This document shows positions 34,560-47,067 of a stretch of DNA of 64,000 nucleotides, piece after piece. The notes beneath the pieces are model-generated. The model did no database searches and had not been told where the DNA came from. It was given only the letters and a program-made list of their open reading frames with translations. Every line of letters begins with the position of its first letter. The stretch's first letter is position 1. The translations under genes were made by a program, and so were the position numbers. The stretch comes from Tolypeutes matacus (Eukaryota; Chordata; Mammalia; Cingulata; Chlamyphoridae), in NCBI GenBank assembly GCA_026826555.1, contig JAKSZT010054001.1:2619532-2683531 (forward strand), in the 5' to 3' direction.

Positions 34560-35010
34560 ATATGTCAGAACTGCCAGAGAGTAAAGTCCTAGATAATTGT
34601 AATTGAGACAAAGATTACTAGCTGTTCACCTAAATATGCATTCTATTTTTCCTGGGTACATACTAGACTACATTTTCCAGCCTCCTTTGAACTTAGGTAA
34701 CCATGAGACAGAATTCTAGTCAACCAAATGTGAACAGAAGTGATATAGACTACTCTGGCCAAAATTTCCCATGTTCTTTTCCTCTTCTGTCTCTGGGATG
34801 GAGACAATGTCTAGGATGACCTTGGAAGCCACATGTAGATGATGGTAGAGCCTTCATACCTAAGTCCCTAAATGACTATAAGGAGAAGGGCCATCCACTG
34901 ACCCGCTCACCTTCCCAGTTGTGCTACATGGGCAAGAAATTATTGTATTCAAGCCATTCTACATGTTGGAGTCTTTGTGTTCACAACTAGCATCATGCTA
35001 ACTAATATCA
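34560..35010 (+). repeat. Ancient interspersed repeat, family uncertain
   Basis: 'cctcctttgaacttaggtaa', 'ccatgagacagaattctagt' and 'aagaaattattgtattcaag' with 'ccattctacatgttggagtc' recall a common old mammalian repeat, probably an MLT-type LTR or a DNA element. The ends were not defined and no duplication was found. Related tail-like text occurs near 41670-41740 and 57120-57195. Confidence 0.4.
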
Positions 35011-35354
35011 CATCATATCAGGTAAAAAGGAAAATTACATTTTTTTTTACCAGATCCACTGATATTTGTTGGACAGGGGGCTTGATATTTGTTAGAGAGA
35101 ATATGGGGAAGTCTGCATGACTCAGGAAGGGAAGAGCTAGAGGCTGTGAAACCCTCTTCCTAAAAGTCAAGTTATTAAAATCTCTCTACTAAACCACTTC
35201 ACCAAAGTAGCATTAACCAAGGATGTGTCCAGGGAAGAAAATATGGCCCCAAAGAGAATGGCAGCTATGGCAGTTTTATCCTAGGGAAGTGGCTATGCAA
35301 GTGAGCTATTAATTCGAGGAATCCAGGACAATTTTGGCACACAGCATTCTTAAC
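35011..35354. other. Unassigned spacer
   Basis: No gene or repeat recognised. It contains a short T run near 35040. Confidence 0.5.
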
Positions 35355-35520
35355 TGAGGTTGTGTATATCCATTGCAGGTGATGTGCCACACTAATGAAG
35401 GATGTTTATGTGGGAGGTTGTGAGAGGTGTGGGAGGTGGGGCATATGGGAATTCCTATAATTTTTGTGTAACATTTATATAATCTAAGTATCTTTTAAAA
35501 ATAAAAATAAATTTATTTTT
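35355..35520 (+). repeat. L1-like 3'-end repeat, short copy
   Basis: 'gtatatccattgcaggtgat' and 'gtgccacactaatgaaggat' match copy 2 near 10131-10170 almost base for base. It is followed by the family's 'atataatctaagtatctttt' and an A-rich end. Only the last 160 bp of the family is present. Confidence 0.75.
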
Positions 35521-35759
35521 TTAAAAAGGGATCATTCCCACCCCATTTATTTCCATATTGGACAAATCTTTACAGAATTTCTGCTATATAATTCTTCTCT
35601 GTTCCTCTTTTTAAAATTTCCTCCTCTCTATTATCACCATCATTCTTCCAATCACCAATACAGATTGCTGAGTTTTAACCACTGGAGTTTCTGATTCATC
35701 ATGTCTAAAGAAGAATTCACATTTCAATTATGTTGCAGTCAAAAACCAGTGCTCCAGAC

Positions 35760-35968
35760 AAGGGTTCCTCAACAGTGGCACTATTGCTATTTTGATCTAG
35801 ACAATTCTTTGTTGTGAGGGGCTGTCCTGTGGATTGTAGGATGTTCTGCAGCATCCCTGGTCTCTATCCACTGGATGCCAATAGCAACGCCCCCCCCCAC
35901 CTCAGCCCCACCAGCTATTGTTAAATATCCCCTAGGGGACAAAATCACCACTGGTGGAGATCCAGTGA
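35760..35968. mobile_element. MER20-like hAT element
   Basis: 'aagggttcctcaacagtggc', 'ggctgtcctgtggattgtag', 'catccctggtctctatccac' and 'ctaggggacaaaatcaccac' recall MER20, a non-autonomous hAT-Charlie element. The flanks 'ctccagac' and 'atctagac' match at 6 of 8 positions, a plausible decayed 8-bp target-site duplication. It contains a poly(C) run. Confidence 0.65.
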
Positions 35969-36101
35969 TCTAGACTAACCACATTTCCTTTTAGCATGAT
36001 TTACTAAACTGATAGACTTGAAACTGTGACAGAGATTTTAAGAAAATATGATATAACATCTTTCAAGTTATCTTCATGGATAAATAGAAAAATTAGGGCT
36101 G

Positions 36102-36131
36102 AATAATAAAAGAATTTATTCTTTTATTATT
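36102..36131. repeat. Perfect 13-bp inverted repeat
   Basis: The arms 'aataataaaagaa' (36102-36114) and 'ttcttttattatt' (36119-36131) flank a 4-nt loop. The sequence is very AT-rich, so chance or a transposon terminus are both possible. Confidence 0.7.
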
Positions 36132-38215
36132 GTACCTATTAAACTGTTCGATCCAAGGGTTTTGATTAATAGATCTGTAGCACAGAGACAGGTTCTTAGA
36201 ACCTGTATTATTTTGAGCTATTTTTCTTCTAAACTGGGATGTCAAATAGGTTTCATTTCTTGCAATGCCAATCAACTTTGCAGTGACTATCTAGAGTGCC
36301 ATCTTAAAAAGATTTCCAGGCGAAGCAGGCAAGGATGCTAAGATTACTTAACAATGTCTCCTATAGGCACTAGAAAAGGGAATAAGGTCATGTTCTGGAT
36401 TCCTATGCCAATCTGGATTTCCATTCCAAATAAGTGATATCTAACATTACCTTGAGTTTTTTTGAACTTTTTTTTTCTTTTTTTTTTTTTTTTTTTTTTT
36501 TTTCTGAAGTCTGGAGTACACATCTAACTAGTAACAGCATTCCTCTATCACATTATCTGTATTTACTTATTGAAGAAAATCCTCCTGTAAATCAGAATAC
36601 TAGATTCTATTGTCATTTCCATACTGTATAACAATACACAGTTCTTTAAAAATAAATAAATACCTTTAACTAAATAAATGAATTTACTAAATGTACTGCC
36701 TTTTCTAAAGAGAGTTGTAACAGATCTGAGTCTATTCCAGGATCTCCCAAAAACAAAGAATCCATTGCTCTCTATAACTAAGCAGTGTGCAGAATACTTA
36801 CATTACTGTAACACTTCCACTCTTCTCTTCTTTTATTCTTATTTACATGTTCTCCACCATCCTTTGACCCTCAGATTTATAGATTCTACCTCCTTCTAAC
36901 TAATGTATCTCTTGAACAGTGAAAATAATCAAGCAAAACTAAGTTATAAGAGAGACATAATTATGGAGATTCATTCAGTAATGATGTTGTCTTCAGTGTG
37001 CCAAAGACTGCAATTATTTTTAATGAAAAATTCTCAGAGTAAAAATAACTAAAGTAGACAGGAAATAAGCTAGAAGAAAAAAAGTCTTTCATTTCAGTAA
37101 AATCTCCATATTGCTGTATTTCAAAAAGCATTGTTCAAAATTGGGTGTGGATCAGATATTAACACATATGAATGTAAGTAGTAAACTAAACTCAAAGATG
37201 AGTCACTGAATTTGGATTATCAAGCACTTTAAATACAATCACTTTGGGTGGAAAAAAGGAAACAAATTCAAGCTTGCCAAATCATTATTTTATATTAACT
37301 TGCCACTGACATTAATATGCATCTAAAATAAAAATAAGAATTATCAAATAATTAATAGTAATATGATGAACAGAAAAACTATCCAGGAGAGCAAAAGAAA
37401 GATTTCCATTTACATCATTTTTGAAATTTTAATTATGTATAATTTGGGAGTCTCAATATTACAGCCAGATATTTTGATACATATTTTTGTAAGGACAAAC
37501 TTCTCTTGAAATATTAAATCACAAATTAACAATATATATGTATGTGTATACCATTATGTATGTAACACGCATATACATTCATATATTCTTAGATTTTTAT
37601 ATTCATTCCTAACACACATTGATTTTTTAATGAATATAGTCATCTACATTGACTCAATTTCTATCTGATTATTCAGTACCATAGCGTAGCACCCTGGTAA
37701 TAGTAAAAACAGCATTTACCAAAAAAGACTCCTGACATCTATGAATACTGTTTACTCTCCATTAGAATGTCTTTTATCTATCAGAAGACCTTATAGAAGA
37801 TTTTCAGTTTTGAATGACAGCATGAGAACTAGAAGTCTAGAGATAAGATACTATCCTCAGTGAGGCCCATACAAACTCAAGTAAAAGGGAAGGTTAGATG
37901 GCAATACTTAGTTTCCCTTTGTGAAATTTGTTTATACAAACAAAAGCAAAATATTACAAATAAAATTTTAAAACACAAAAATATGCAGGGTTATAAGTCT
38001 AACTATAATTTACTGATAAAAGCACAATAATTCAATTCTCAGTTTCTGCTTTGCAAAGAGAAAGGAATCTTTAAAATAATATCTATTGTCAATCTTGATA
38101 TTTAAGAAGCTGATTTTGTAGTTTATGGATTATCCAAGGCCTTTCTTCAAAGTTTTAACCAATCCATTGAAAGAGATGGATGAAATTCTATTTATTTTCC
38201 TACCAGTTTGTAATT
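36132..38215. other. Unassigned AT-rich stretch
   Basis: About 2 kb with no recognised gene. A poly(T) tract of about 25 bp lies at 36477-36503. The open frame across it is low-complexity. Confidence 0.5.
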
Positions 38216-39000
38216 CTGACATATACCTGACACTTTACCAAAATAAATTCCATATTGATTAGAAAGTTAAACATAAAAGGAAAAAAAATCCCCAGGAAAA
38301 AATGGTCAAAAAGATAATTTAACATTCATCTTAGAAATAAATGGCCTTTCTAAGACTGGAAGGAAAAGAAATAATCACAAAGGAGGAAAAAAATGTGTTT
38401 GAAAAACAAGCAAAAACACCTTTGGTAGGTAAAAAGAAATTCACAAAAATAAAAGGCAAACAGCTGGAAAAAATATTTCAAATTAGCAAAGGTTAATTTC
38501 CAGGTTAAAGACTTTACACAAAGATAAAAGAATAAGACTAGAACCTTAAGAGAAAAATAGGCAAAAAGGCATAAATAATTAATTCACAACAGAGAAAATT
38601 CAAAAGCAAAAGAAAAGAAAAGAAAAAGAAAGAAATTAAAGCAGAAGGGCGTGGAAAAACTCATGTTTGGCTGTCAAATTAGCAATTAGCAAAGATTTTA
38701 AAATATCATTAGTGAAGGCAATGATTTACTGAAATATGAACAAAAAATGATTGTAGAAATGTAATCAATCATTACAGAAGCTAGTATGGTTATGTGTATC
38801 AATAACCTTAAAATGTTAAAACTTTGACCCAGTAATTTCTACCTCTGGAAATCTGTCCCAAGGAAAAAATCCTAACTATGGTGTGATGTACTTTATTAAT
38901 AAAGATGTTTGCTCCCATGATATTTATAACAATAAATTTTAAGAAACTAATATCTAAAAATGGGTGGATAAGAAGTGAATGGCTAGATAAATCATGGTAG
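38216..39000 (+). repeat. Old L1/HAL1 ORF2 3' fragment
   Basis: A very A-rich sense strand, with 'ttaccaaaataaattccata', 'agctggaaaaaatatttcaa', 'aaggttaatttccaggtta', 'ctttgacccagtaatttcta' and 'gggtggataagaagtgaatg' in the order expected for the C-terminal half of an ancient L1 ORF2. There are many indels and no frame. Confidence 0.65.
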
Positions 39001-39009
39001 ATTCAGTAC

Positions 39010-39190
39010 TCTGCAATGTACTGGCTCTGGGAACTTCAACAGTCCACTTACCTATCTGTATATCTCAATTTTTTGTTTTTCATCTTAAAATGAGGATATT
39101 GTTACTACACAGCTCATAGAGTTGTAAGGATTAAACAGTTTGTTATATGTAAATTAATTAGACAATCTGGTGCATAATTAGTACTATAAA
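39010..39190 (+). repeat. MIR SINE
   Basis: 'cttaaaatgaggatattgtt' and 'agagttgtaaggattaaaca' are the degraded sense-strand MIR 3' half. Confidence 0.6.
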
Positions 39191-40218
39191 ATTACTGGCA
39201 GCCAGAAATTAAGAACATAGAAAAGGCTTATGATAGTACACTATGTGAAAAAGTAAGACACTGTAACAGATGCATAGCAAAAAACAAACCAACTAACCCA
39301 AAGAACTTCACCAAAATATTAACAGCTAAAACAAACAAAAACTTTTACTAAGGAATTGGGTAGCACAAATTAAGCAGTTTGTGCATTTTAGCTATGTAAG
39401 CCATCTACTCTGGCATAAAGCTAGAAGTTGGTTTAATTGACTAGAGCTAATTATTAGTTCTCTTGAGTTATTAAGTGTTAACTATGCAACTATCTCAACT
39501 GAATGCTTTTCTTCCTCAAACACATTTTACAGATTCCAACTTCTTAAAAGTCCATTACACTGCTCTCACCTGGCTGCCCTCCAAGTTTTCTAGCATAAAA
39601 GCTCTAAGTGCAGACAATCCTTGTCACTCACCCACATACAGCACTGACAATATCTATTTTAGTTAGATTTGCAATATTAACAGACTGGAATCAATAGTTC
39701 CTGAAAAGAACCATCTATTTTATGGAGACAAAAGGCTGTTTGTATTCTATTTATGGTAGTTAACTTTCAAAGTTACTTTCTTTCCAGTGTTAACTAAGGG
39801 TTAAACACTGCCATGTCTTTTTTTATCAAGGAAGGACGGGCGGGAGGGGGAAAAGTTTGTTTCCCTTAGCACTGTGTGTCCATTTAATGGCTAACCAGAG
39901 TTTTAGAGTCTGAACTTGATAAGATCAAGTTTCTAATTGAATTATAAGGCACCCAGTGGTGGATAAAGAAAAAATGGATTGACTCTTGATTCATGTGATT
40001 GGTACATCAACTTAATATCTATTTTCAGAGGCTCATAGATTCAAATTAGAGGAGATGTTTGATCATCTAATCTATTCCACATCATTCCTTGTTGGTTGCT
40101 CCTGTAGGATGTCTAGGAGGCAAAGTCAATAAACCTATTAAATATCAAATTACCAGAGTCTCCTCCCTAATAACTAAATCACTGAACTCACTTATTACAC
40201 TCATGTGTGCCCTCACTC
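39191..40218. other. Unassigned stretch
   Basis: No gene or repeat recognised. A short G-rich 'gacgggcgggagggggaaaa' lies near 39835. Confidence 0.5.
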
Positions 40219-40270
40219 ACTCGCTCTCTCTCTTTCTCTCTCTCTCTCTGTCTCTCTCCATCTCTGTCTC

Positions 40271-40328
<58 letters not shown>

Positions 40329-40331
40329 ACA
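40219..40331. repeat. (TC)n(AC)n compound microsatellite
   Basis: About 80 bp of imperfect CT repeats followed by about 28 bp of perfect AC repeats. It is likely polymorphic. Open frames on both strands here encode only Leu-Ser or Arg-Glu runs and are not genes. Confidence 0.95.
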
Positions 40332-41205
40332 TCCAGCTCTCAGAAAAATTGTTCTAAAGTAGGCAAAATATTGGACATATGGCCAGGGTACACCCCTCAC
40401 CATTCCCCATCTAGATGCATAAACAGGAAGAAGAATTAAGGTCATTTTCTCCACCTCCCTTTTCTGTAATGTAAATGTGTCACTTCTAAAATTATAACCA
40501 TTTGACTTACAGCTAGGATCAGCCTTCAGTGTAAATAAGACATATACATGCACACAAATGTTTAGGACTGTACACATGATACTCATCTGGTATGAGCGGC
40601 AGACATGCTAGTTTCTTTTACTTTACTGTGAGGCATCCTGAGAGTAGTTGAACAAGTTTGTAGGAAAATTTCAGTTAAGAATGGCATTTAAAGAATCACT
40701 TGTACAATCTTAGTAATATCTTTTAAAAGGCTAAAAATATTTTGGTCAGCAACACCTTTGCTTTATCAATTAACCACAATATATTTTTGCTCACTAGTCA
40801 ACTTGTTTCATTATCCAGGCCGTCTTTCCCACATTGATGCTCCTATCAGTTTATGCTCAAGAATGTTTAAAAAAAAAAAAAAAGCATCTGAATGTTAACT
40901 AACAGAAAACATAAAAAAGAATGTAAATTTCCTGCAAGAATAATGATACTATGCATTTCAAATGCCAAAATAAAGTTTATTTAACTGTCTGGAGCACTTG
41001 TCTTCATTAGCATTTCTTCCATAAATATGGACGGCCTAGAGTTTAACTATATGTTCTGGCAAACAGAACTCTCAAAATGTAATGATTGCACAGTAAAATA
41101 ATGTACTGAATGTACAACATGTACTGTTTTGTCTGGCTACAGGAATTTCTCCACCTCATTAAAATGGGAGCAGCTGGAGGTTGAGCTTGGGAATCTTTTG
41201 TCTTT
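40332..41205. other. Unassigned stretch
   Basis: No gene or repeat recognised. It has an A run at 40868-40884. Confidence 0.5.
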
Positions 41206-41213
41206 CTCTAGTG

Positions 41214-41415
41214 CAGAGGTTCTTAACCTTTTTTGTTCCACAAACTCCTTTGCCAGTCAAGTGAAAACCACAGACCCTTAATAAGTCCACACTATACTGT
41301 GTATTATTTAATAAATATATCACACCTGCACCAACACGTCCTCACAAGAATAATGTTTTTTTGTTTTTTGTTTTATTTCAATTCTAGCCCACGGACCCCT
41401 TGTTAAGAACCCCTG
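41214..41415 (+). mobile_element. Short hAT element with TIRs and 8-bp duplication
   Basis: Termini 'cagaggttcttaacc' and 'gttaagaacccctg' are inverted repeats of about 14 bp. The 8-bp flanks CTCTAGTG (41206-41213) and CTCTAATG (41416-41423) match at 7 of 8 positions, as expected for hAT transposons. It has no coding capacity. A related copy in opposite orientation lies at 46874-47059. MER5-like Charlie relatives are the likely family. Confidence 0.85.
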
Positions 41416-41423
41416 CTCTAATG

Positions 41424-42458
41424 GCAAAGCTTTAATATGCAAAACTTAAGGGTTGTCACAAATATATTTTCTCCATGAGGAAGCCATTCTGCAGAGAAAG
41501 AGAGAAGTATGAGGCCCAAAGGGATGAAGAAGCTGCAATAAAAGATGGCAAGAGTCCCAACAGCATTTGAGCCCCTAGTTGCACTTATTCCAAAGCCCAG
41601 TTGTATCCTTGCTCCCCTTATCATGCCTTAGTTATGCTGAAATATGCACCAGGAAACTTGTTCTAAGTTCTCTCTTTTAAGCTATTTGGAGTTGTGTTTC
41701 TTTAACTTGCAATCAAGAATTCAAACTAATATATACAGTCAGGCTATCTTTGGAACATTACAGAGGAACGCTATCAAGCCATCTGTTAGTGAGGGGAAGG
41801 GGCAAGGCATAGAAACACTCTGCTGCATTATAATAAACATAATTTTAATGTGATTCTAGACGTATAAATACCTATTCTTTCATTGGCTCAGTCCCTCAAA
41901 TGGGTAACAGTCTAATGGAAAAGACAGATGAGAAAGTCAGGGTGATAATACAATGTGATAAGTGCTTCACAACATAGATTTGCATACCACAAATCTATCT
42001 GGGGTTGCATTGGGTGTGAGGAGGATGTTAAAAGGTGTGGGAGCCAACCTGTGCCTAGAATCTTGAAGAACAAGGAAGAGTTGGCCAGGGGGTATTGAAG
42101 GGTCAGTCCAGGCACCTAGGCAGAGAAAGGACCAATGCACATGCAAGGGAAAAACAAACAAGAAGAATTTTCTGGACAGATAGTGCAGGGTTTGGTGTGC
42201 TATACCTCTATCTTTAACCATTTTTAACCATGTTCCCCTCTCCACAATGCCCAAATAGCCCCAAATAAATAATAAAATGTTTATTTCCCATTAATTGGCA
42301 ATTCTTTCATTTTAAAAAGGTCAAATACGAAGTTCCCTTTAAAAGAATTCCAGTAAGTTAAATTTAGGACCCAATCCCACAAAGTTTTTGTTTTTTATGT
42401 TTTTTTAAAGGCCTTCTGTGTCTTACATTTCTCCTTCTTTGCAGACTATATATATTTT
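41424..42458. other. Unassigned stretch
   Basis: No gene recognised. At 41670-41740 'aagctatttggagttgtgtt' and 'cttgcaatcaagaattcaaa' resemble the tail of an old interspersed repeat. Confidence 0.45.
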
Positions 42459-42471
42459 TTCATTCACTCTT

Positions 42472-42653
42472 TTTTTTTTTTTAAGATTTTATTTATTTAT
42501 TCATTTATCCCCCCCCTTGCTGCTTGTGCTCGCTGGGTCAGCCAACCACGCCGTGCGGGCAGGCCTGCCCTCACCAGGAGGCCCCGGGAACCGAACCCGG
42601 GGCCCCCCATACGGCAAACGGGAGCCCCACTGATTGAGCCACAGCCGCTTCCC
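42472..42653 (-). mobile_element. DAS-III-type SINE, antisense
   Basis: The plus strand shows poly(T), 'aagattttatttatttattc', 'caccaggaggccccgggaac' and 'gattgagccacagccgcttc', the reverse of the DAS-III head-body-tail order. Perfect repeats 'ttcattcactctt' are at 42459-42471 and 42654-42666. Confidence 0.93.
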
Positions 42654-42666
42654 TTCATTCACTCTT

Positions 42667-43814
42667 ATGTTCTCATTATACAAGTGTTGATAAGCAGGTT
42701 AGATTTGGTAATATTCTCCCACCTGAATTGCACATTTAATGCCAGATAAAGACTCCCAAACTTGTTGATATGTTTACACTCCTTGATTATGTAATAAATA
42801 ATAAACTTGTTAAACATTATGTAATTCTCTTTAGACATCAAATCAAGTTTTCTTTTCCCCTGCTAAACAGTCATACTCTTCTGCTTTGAAATCATTTTAG
42901 GCTCGGTTAAGAGTTTTATTGCTCAGTCAAGTTGTCCTCTAGCTTCCAACTTTGCATCAGGCATTCTTGCCTCAGCCCTATATGACAAAAAAAAGAGCTG
43001 TTAACTTATCCTGTCCTTCTATGAAGGCAGTAGTGTGTTACTTCTGTTTTCTGCCTCATTGTGAGCCACAATCTGAGCTTTCTGCTCCAGTCTGAGATGT
43101 TATTTTAACCCCTGGCCACAGTGCCACTTAGGTATTTGTCACAGCAGTTGGTAACAGAGATTACCCTCTAGCCCCATAGAAAGGCTTCTGGATGAAGACT
43201 GGTAGGGTCACCCTCATTCACTTTACCTTAGTCAGCTATTTGAGTTGAATTTTCCTGAGAGTTTTCAAGTAGACTTGAGCAGGAACTGACCCCAATCTGG
43301 GCAGAACAGGAATATAAACAAAAGCAACTGAGTCAGGGCAGCTAAATGCTGTAGTGATGGTTTCTGCCCAGACAAGCAACAACATGTTATTTGCTCTGTC
43401 TCTGTCATGACCTGCTTATTCACCAATGCAACTTCTGAGGCCCATCTTCAGGAGCAGTCATACCCTAGTTCCCAGGTAAATTCTAACCTGGAGCAGGAAA
43501 AGTGAGTAGGTACCGATTCTCCACCAAAGGGAGGGAAATCAAGCCACTCTCTACAGTGGGTTTACCTGGGGCTCAGTTCTCCTTTAATAATCACTAAAAT
43601 CCCTGTGATTCTGGAAGATCACTCCCCCTATTCCCTTCCCCTGAGCTTTTTCTGATAACAATATTCTAGCCCCTGAGTTTCCACCCTTGTATTCTATTCC
43701 TTCCCAACACTGTCCAAGAAGTGACGGGGATGTGATGAACACATCATTTAAAAGTTATGTGTCTTGGCTTCTTGAGGGTAAACAAATGAATTACAAAAAC
43801 AGTGTTTTTGAACT
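42667..43814. other. Unassigned stretch
   Basis: About 1.1 kb, a little less AT-rich than average, with no gene or repeat I can name. Confidence 0.5.
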
Positions 43815-43990
43815 AGTAGGGTCCTTAGAAGTATGACCACCCTCTTCATTTTGCAAATGAAGAATTAGAGCTTAAAGAAGTTAAGTAGCCTATCCAGGTC
43901 CACAGAGTTCATGAGTGGCAGAATCTGAACCAAAACTCATTCCCTGACTCCCAGTTCACTGTCTTCTCTGTTACATCAAGAGCCTACCTC
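43815..43990 (-). repeat. MIR-type SINE, antisense
   Basis: 'cttcattttgcaaatgaaga' with 'gcttaaagaagttaagtagc' and 'gactcccagttcactgtctt' match antisense MIR or MIR3. Confidence 0.75.
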
Positions 43991-44565
43991 TTAACAGAAG
44001 TTTCAGAAATAAAGATAAGATTCTGTGTATTAAATCCTATAAGGCTGCTTAATGGAGCACATTTGAGAAAATAATGCCTGGAAATCAACAATCACTGGTT
44101 CAATTTCCAGTTCGTATAAAGACTATTCACTGCACATTAACTGAAAAGGTTTTTTTATGCTAATAATGTGTTTTAACACAGATTTTCATAGAAACATCAT
44201 CTGGCAATTTAAAATCCATGAAGCATTCTTACAATATAAGAGCCCCTAAATCTGTTGTAAAAATGCAATCAAAAGATCTGACATGCATGATGACATCTGT
44301 ATAACTGTGGACTCCTATAATTCACTCTTTTCACAGAAGTTGCCTGCTCAAGAAGGCACATTGTAGGGATAAAGGTGGCAACTACACATTTATAAATCAT
44401 GCATGTCACAAGGAAGTAACAACATTTCCAAATTTATATGCAGCTACATAGTGTATCTCCTTTATCCCTACTAATGCTTTATCTCTCAAAGTACATTTTA
44501 AAATTTTAATATAGCTACATTTAGCTTACATTTGAATGTCATTTGCCTGCTCAACTTTTTTTAAA
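43991..44565. other. Unassigned stretch
   Basis: No gene or repeat recognised. Confidence 0.5.
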
Positions 44566-44745
44566 TTTAGGGACATTGTCAATTTACAGAAAAATCATGC
44601 AGAAATTACAGAATTCTCATATACCCCCTATCACACACACAGAGTTTTACCTATTATTAACAATTTGCATTAGTGTGATACCTTTGTTAGAATTGATTTA
44701 AAAAATATTATTATAATTATGCTATTAAATAAACTCCCTGGTTCA
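44566..44745 (-). repeat. Antisense L1 3' UTR fragment
   Basis: 'tgtcaatttacagaaaaatc', 'agaattctcatatacccc' and 'attaacaatttgcattagtg' are typical of the antisense L1M 3' untranslated region. Confidence 0.7.
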
Positions 44746-45001
44746 AAAAAAAAGAAGGCACATTGTCTTCCAGACCCTCCCATAATGTCTGCATTCCAAC
44801 ATGGGCTTGACCTCAGCCAGTCGCATGTTATTCTTTGAAATTCTGTACTACTATTTCTTCTTCTAACTTTACTGACTTTGTATATGTACATAAAAATTTA
44901 GACCCCTATAACCTGAACTTCTCTAATTTTAACCCCATCTGAGAGGTAGTAACATAAACCTAAAACTGCTCTTGAATTCAGTGTTCAAAATATAGACATT
45001 T
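44746..45001. other. Unassigned spacer
   Basis: No gene or repeat recognised. Confidence 0.5.
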
Positions 45002-45012
45002 AAACAAATCTT

Positions 45013-45110
45013 TTTTTTTTTTTTTTTTACAGGGAGTTCCCGGGGATCGAACCCGGGTCCCTCCATATGGGAGATGGACACCCAACCAGTTGAGCCACAT
45101 CCGACCCCCA
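45013..45110 (-). mobile_element. DAS-I-type SINE, antisense
   Basis: Poly(T), then 'cccggggatcgaacccgggt' and 'ccaaccagttgagccacatc'. Perfect repeats 'aaacaaatctt' are at 45002-45012 and 45111-45121. Confidence 0.92.
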
Positions 45111-45121
45111 AAACAAATCTT

Positions 45122-46075
45122 GAACTTCACAAAAAGTCTTTGTTTAAAGGAACTGAGAAAAATGGAAAAATGTGCAAATAGACAATAATCAAAAGTAAAG
45201 AAAATTTAAGCAATTTTTTTATAAGGCATTGGATAGCTTCATCCAAATAATTATTTTTAAGGTTTAATGCCCTAAGTTCAATTATCTTTAAGATCAGTTT
45301 ATCTCTCAGAAGTGTGGTTTTGTTTAACATTATTTTTTTCTTTGTGTTTACATTTTAGGAATTGCAGTGAAATACCTATAAACAAAATTTTGTATGAAAA
45401 CCCACCATGAAATCTCAGTGGAATTACTACAAATGAAAAATAAAGATGTCAGCGTAGCATCACAGCATGAAGCAGCACATGTAAGCACAAGTTAAAAAAA
45501 AAAAAAAGAGAAGACATTCATTCAATTGAGTTACTGCCACTCTACAACTGAATGAAACACAGCAAGAGATGAATGCACAAAACAATCTAACACATTAAGG
45601 GAAATGGAATGAGAAACATTTTAACTGGATAAAATTTAAGAGCTCAATTACAAATGCCACATAAATAAATAGCTCTAAATAATGTGTTTTTCCAGTTAAA
45701 TAATAACTTTAATAAAACAGATGAAAATATAGGCTGTGTTGTTTTTTCTGCCTGTCAGAATCTCATTAGCATTTCAATTTAAATTCTACAAGTGCACTCA
45801 AATCTCTCATTTGTACATCTGGCATAACTCAAAACACTGCCTTATTTGTTAAAAAAATTTTTTTAAGGAAAATGAGTGGATTCACAATATCTTGCAGTGG
45901 TATTTTAATGAGTGAAAGCAATGTTGTTTCAGTGTTACATAACAGCAGTGAAGAATCTAAAAAGATTTAGATAACAGGTTCAAAGAAAAATTGTTTTATA
46001 AGAAAATCTTGAAAAACATGGAATTAAATGCTAATGCTGTCTTTCAACTATTTGAAATACAATTAACATGTGAAA
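45122..46075. other. Unassigned stretch
   Basis: No gene or repeat recognised. An A run lies at 45494-45507. Confidence 0.5.
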
Positions 46076-46088
46076 CATATTCATCTTT

Positions 46089-46280
46089 TTTTTTTTTTTT
46101 TTTTTTTTTAAAGATTTTTATTTATTTATTCATTTACCCCCCCTTGCTGCTTGTGCTCACTGGGTCAGCTAACCACGCCGTGCAGGCGGGCTTGCCTTCA
46201 CCAGGAGGCCCCGGGAACTGAACCCGGGGCCTCCCATATGGTAAACGGGAGCCCTACTGATTGAGCCACAGCCGCTTCCC
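46089..46280 (-). mobile_element. DAS-III-type SINE, antisense
   Basis: A long poly(T), 'ttgctgcttgtgctcactgg', 'caccaggaggccccgggaac' and 'ctgattgagccacagccgct'. Perfect repeats 'catattcatcttt' are at 46076-46088 and 46281-46293. Confidence 0.93.
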
Positions 46281-46452
46281 CATATTCATCTTTACATTAA
46301 GATTAGGATCAATATTTAAAGAAACTAATGAAGCAATAACTCCAGATAAATATGGCATTACTTCTAAGTTCTTTGTAACAAAGGTTTCCTATTACACCAT
46401 CATAAAGACCAAAGAATACAAGAGAAAAACACAGGGAAAAATTGTACATGCA

Positions 46453-46633
46453 AGCAATGGTTCTAAAACCATACTGTACAAAAGAACCACTCAAAGATAT
46501 TTTTTAAATGTGTATTCCCAGGGTCTAGCCCCAGAAATTGTGATTCATAGATTGGGACCAGAAATAAGAATTTCAAACATATATCACAAGTGATTTTTAT
46601 GCCAGTGGGTCTGTGAACCACAATTTGAGGAAA
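46453..46633 (+). mobile_element. MER5A-like hAT element
   Basis: 'caatggttctaaaaccatac', 'gtctagccccagaaattgtg', 'attcatagattgggaccaga' and a terminal 'gtgaaccacaatttgag' follow MER5A order with degenerate inverted ends. Confidence 0.7.
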
Positions 46634-46873
46634 ACTAACCTAACAGAATAAAGTTCATACATTTTAAACCAATAATTTAAGTCTTTCATAAACTGATTTT
46701 ATTCCACCTTTTAAACTTATTTTCCAGGATGAGCTACCAATTCAGTCAATTGGTATTTCATTAACACAATTCTTAGCTTAATGCTGAATGCCAAATGCTG
46801 GATCTGGACCTCCTACATTCTTTATATCACAATTTTGGGGTTTAGACAAGTTTAAGGTCAGTTCAGTCTAGAG

Positions 46874-47059
46874 CAGGGGTTCTTAACAAGGAGTCCACGA
46901 GCTTGAATTGAAATTCAAAAAAACATTATTCTTGGGGGGGGTGTTGGTACAGATGTAATATTTTTATTAAATAATACACAGTATAGTGTGGACTTAGTAA
47001 GGGGTCAGTGGTTTTCACCTGAAGGGGCTGCATGGAACAAAAATGGTTAAGAACCCCTG
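46874..47059 (-). mobile_element. Short hAT element with TIRs and 8-bp duplication
   Basis: Termini 'caggggttcttaac' and 'gttaagaacccctg' are perfect 14-bp inverted repeats. The flanks GTCTAGAG (46866-46873) and GTCTAGAT (47060-47067) match at 7 of 8 positions. The interior matches the element at 41214-41415 on the opposite strand. Non-coding. Confidence 0.88.
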
Positions 47060-47067
47060 GTCTAGAT

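Noticed and set aside
40089..40586. Overlapping open frames of 116 and 132 codons on both strands
   Set aside because: They are produced by the (TC)n(AC)n microsatellite and encode only dipeptide runs.
46870..47067. A single foldback RNA gene suggested by perfect 14-bp inverted ends
   Set aside because: The 8-bp target duplications and the second copy at 41214 identify a hAT transposon.
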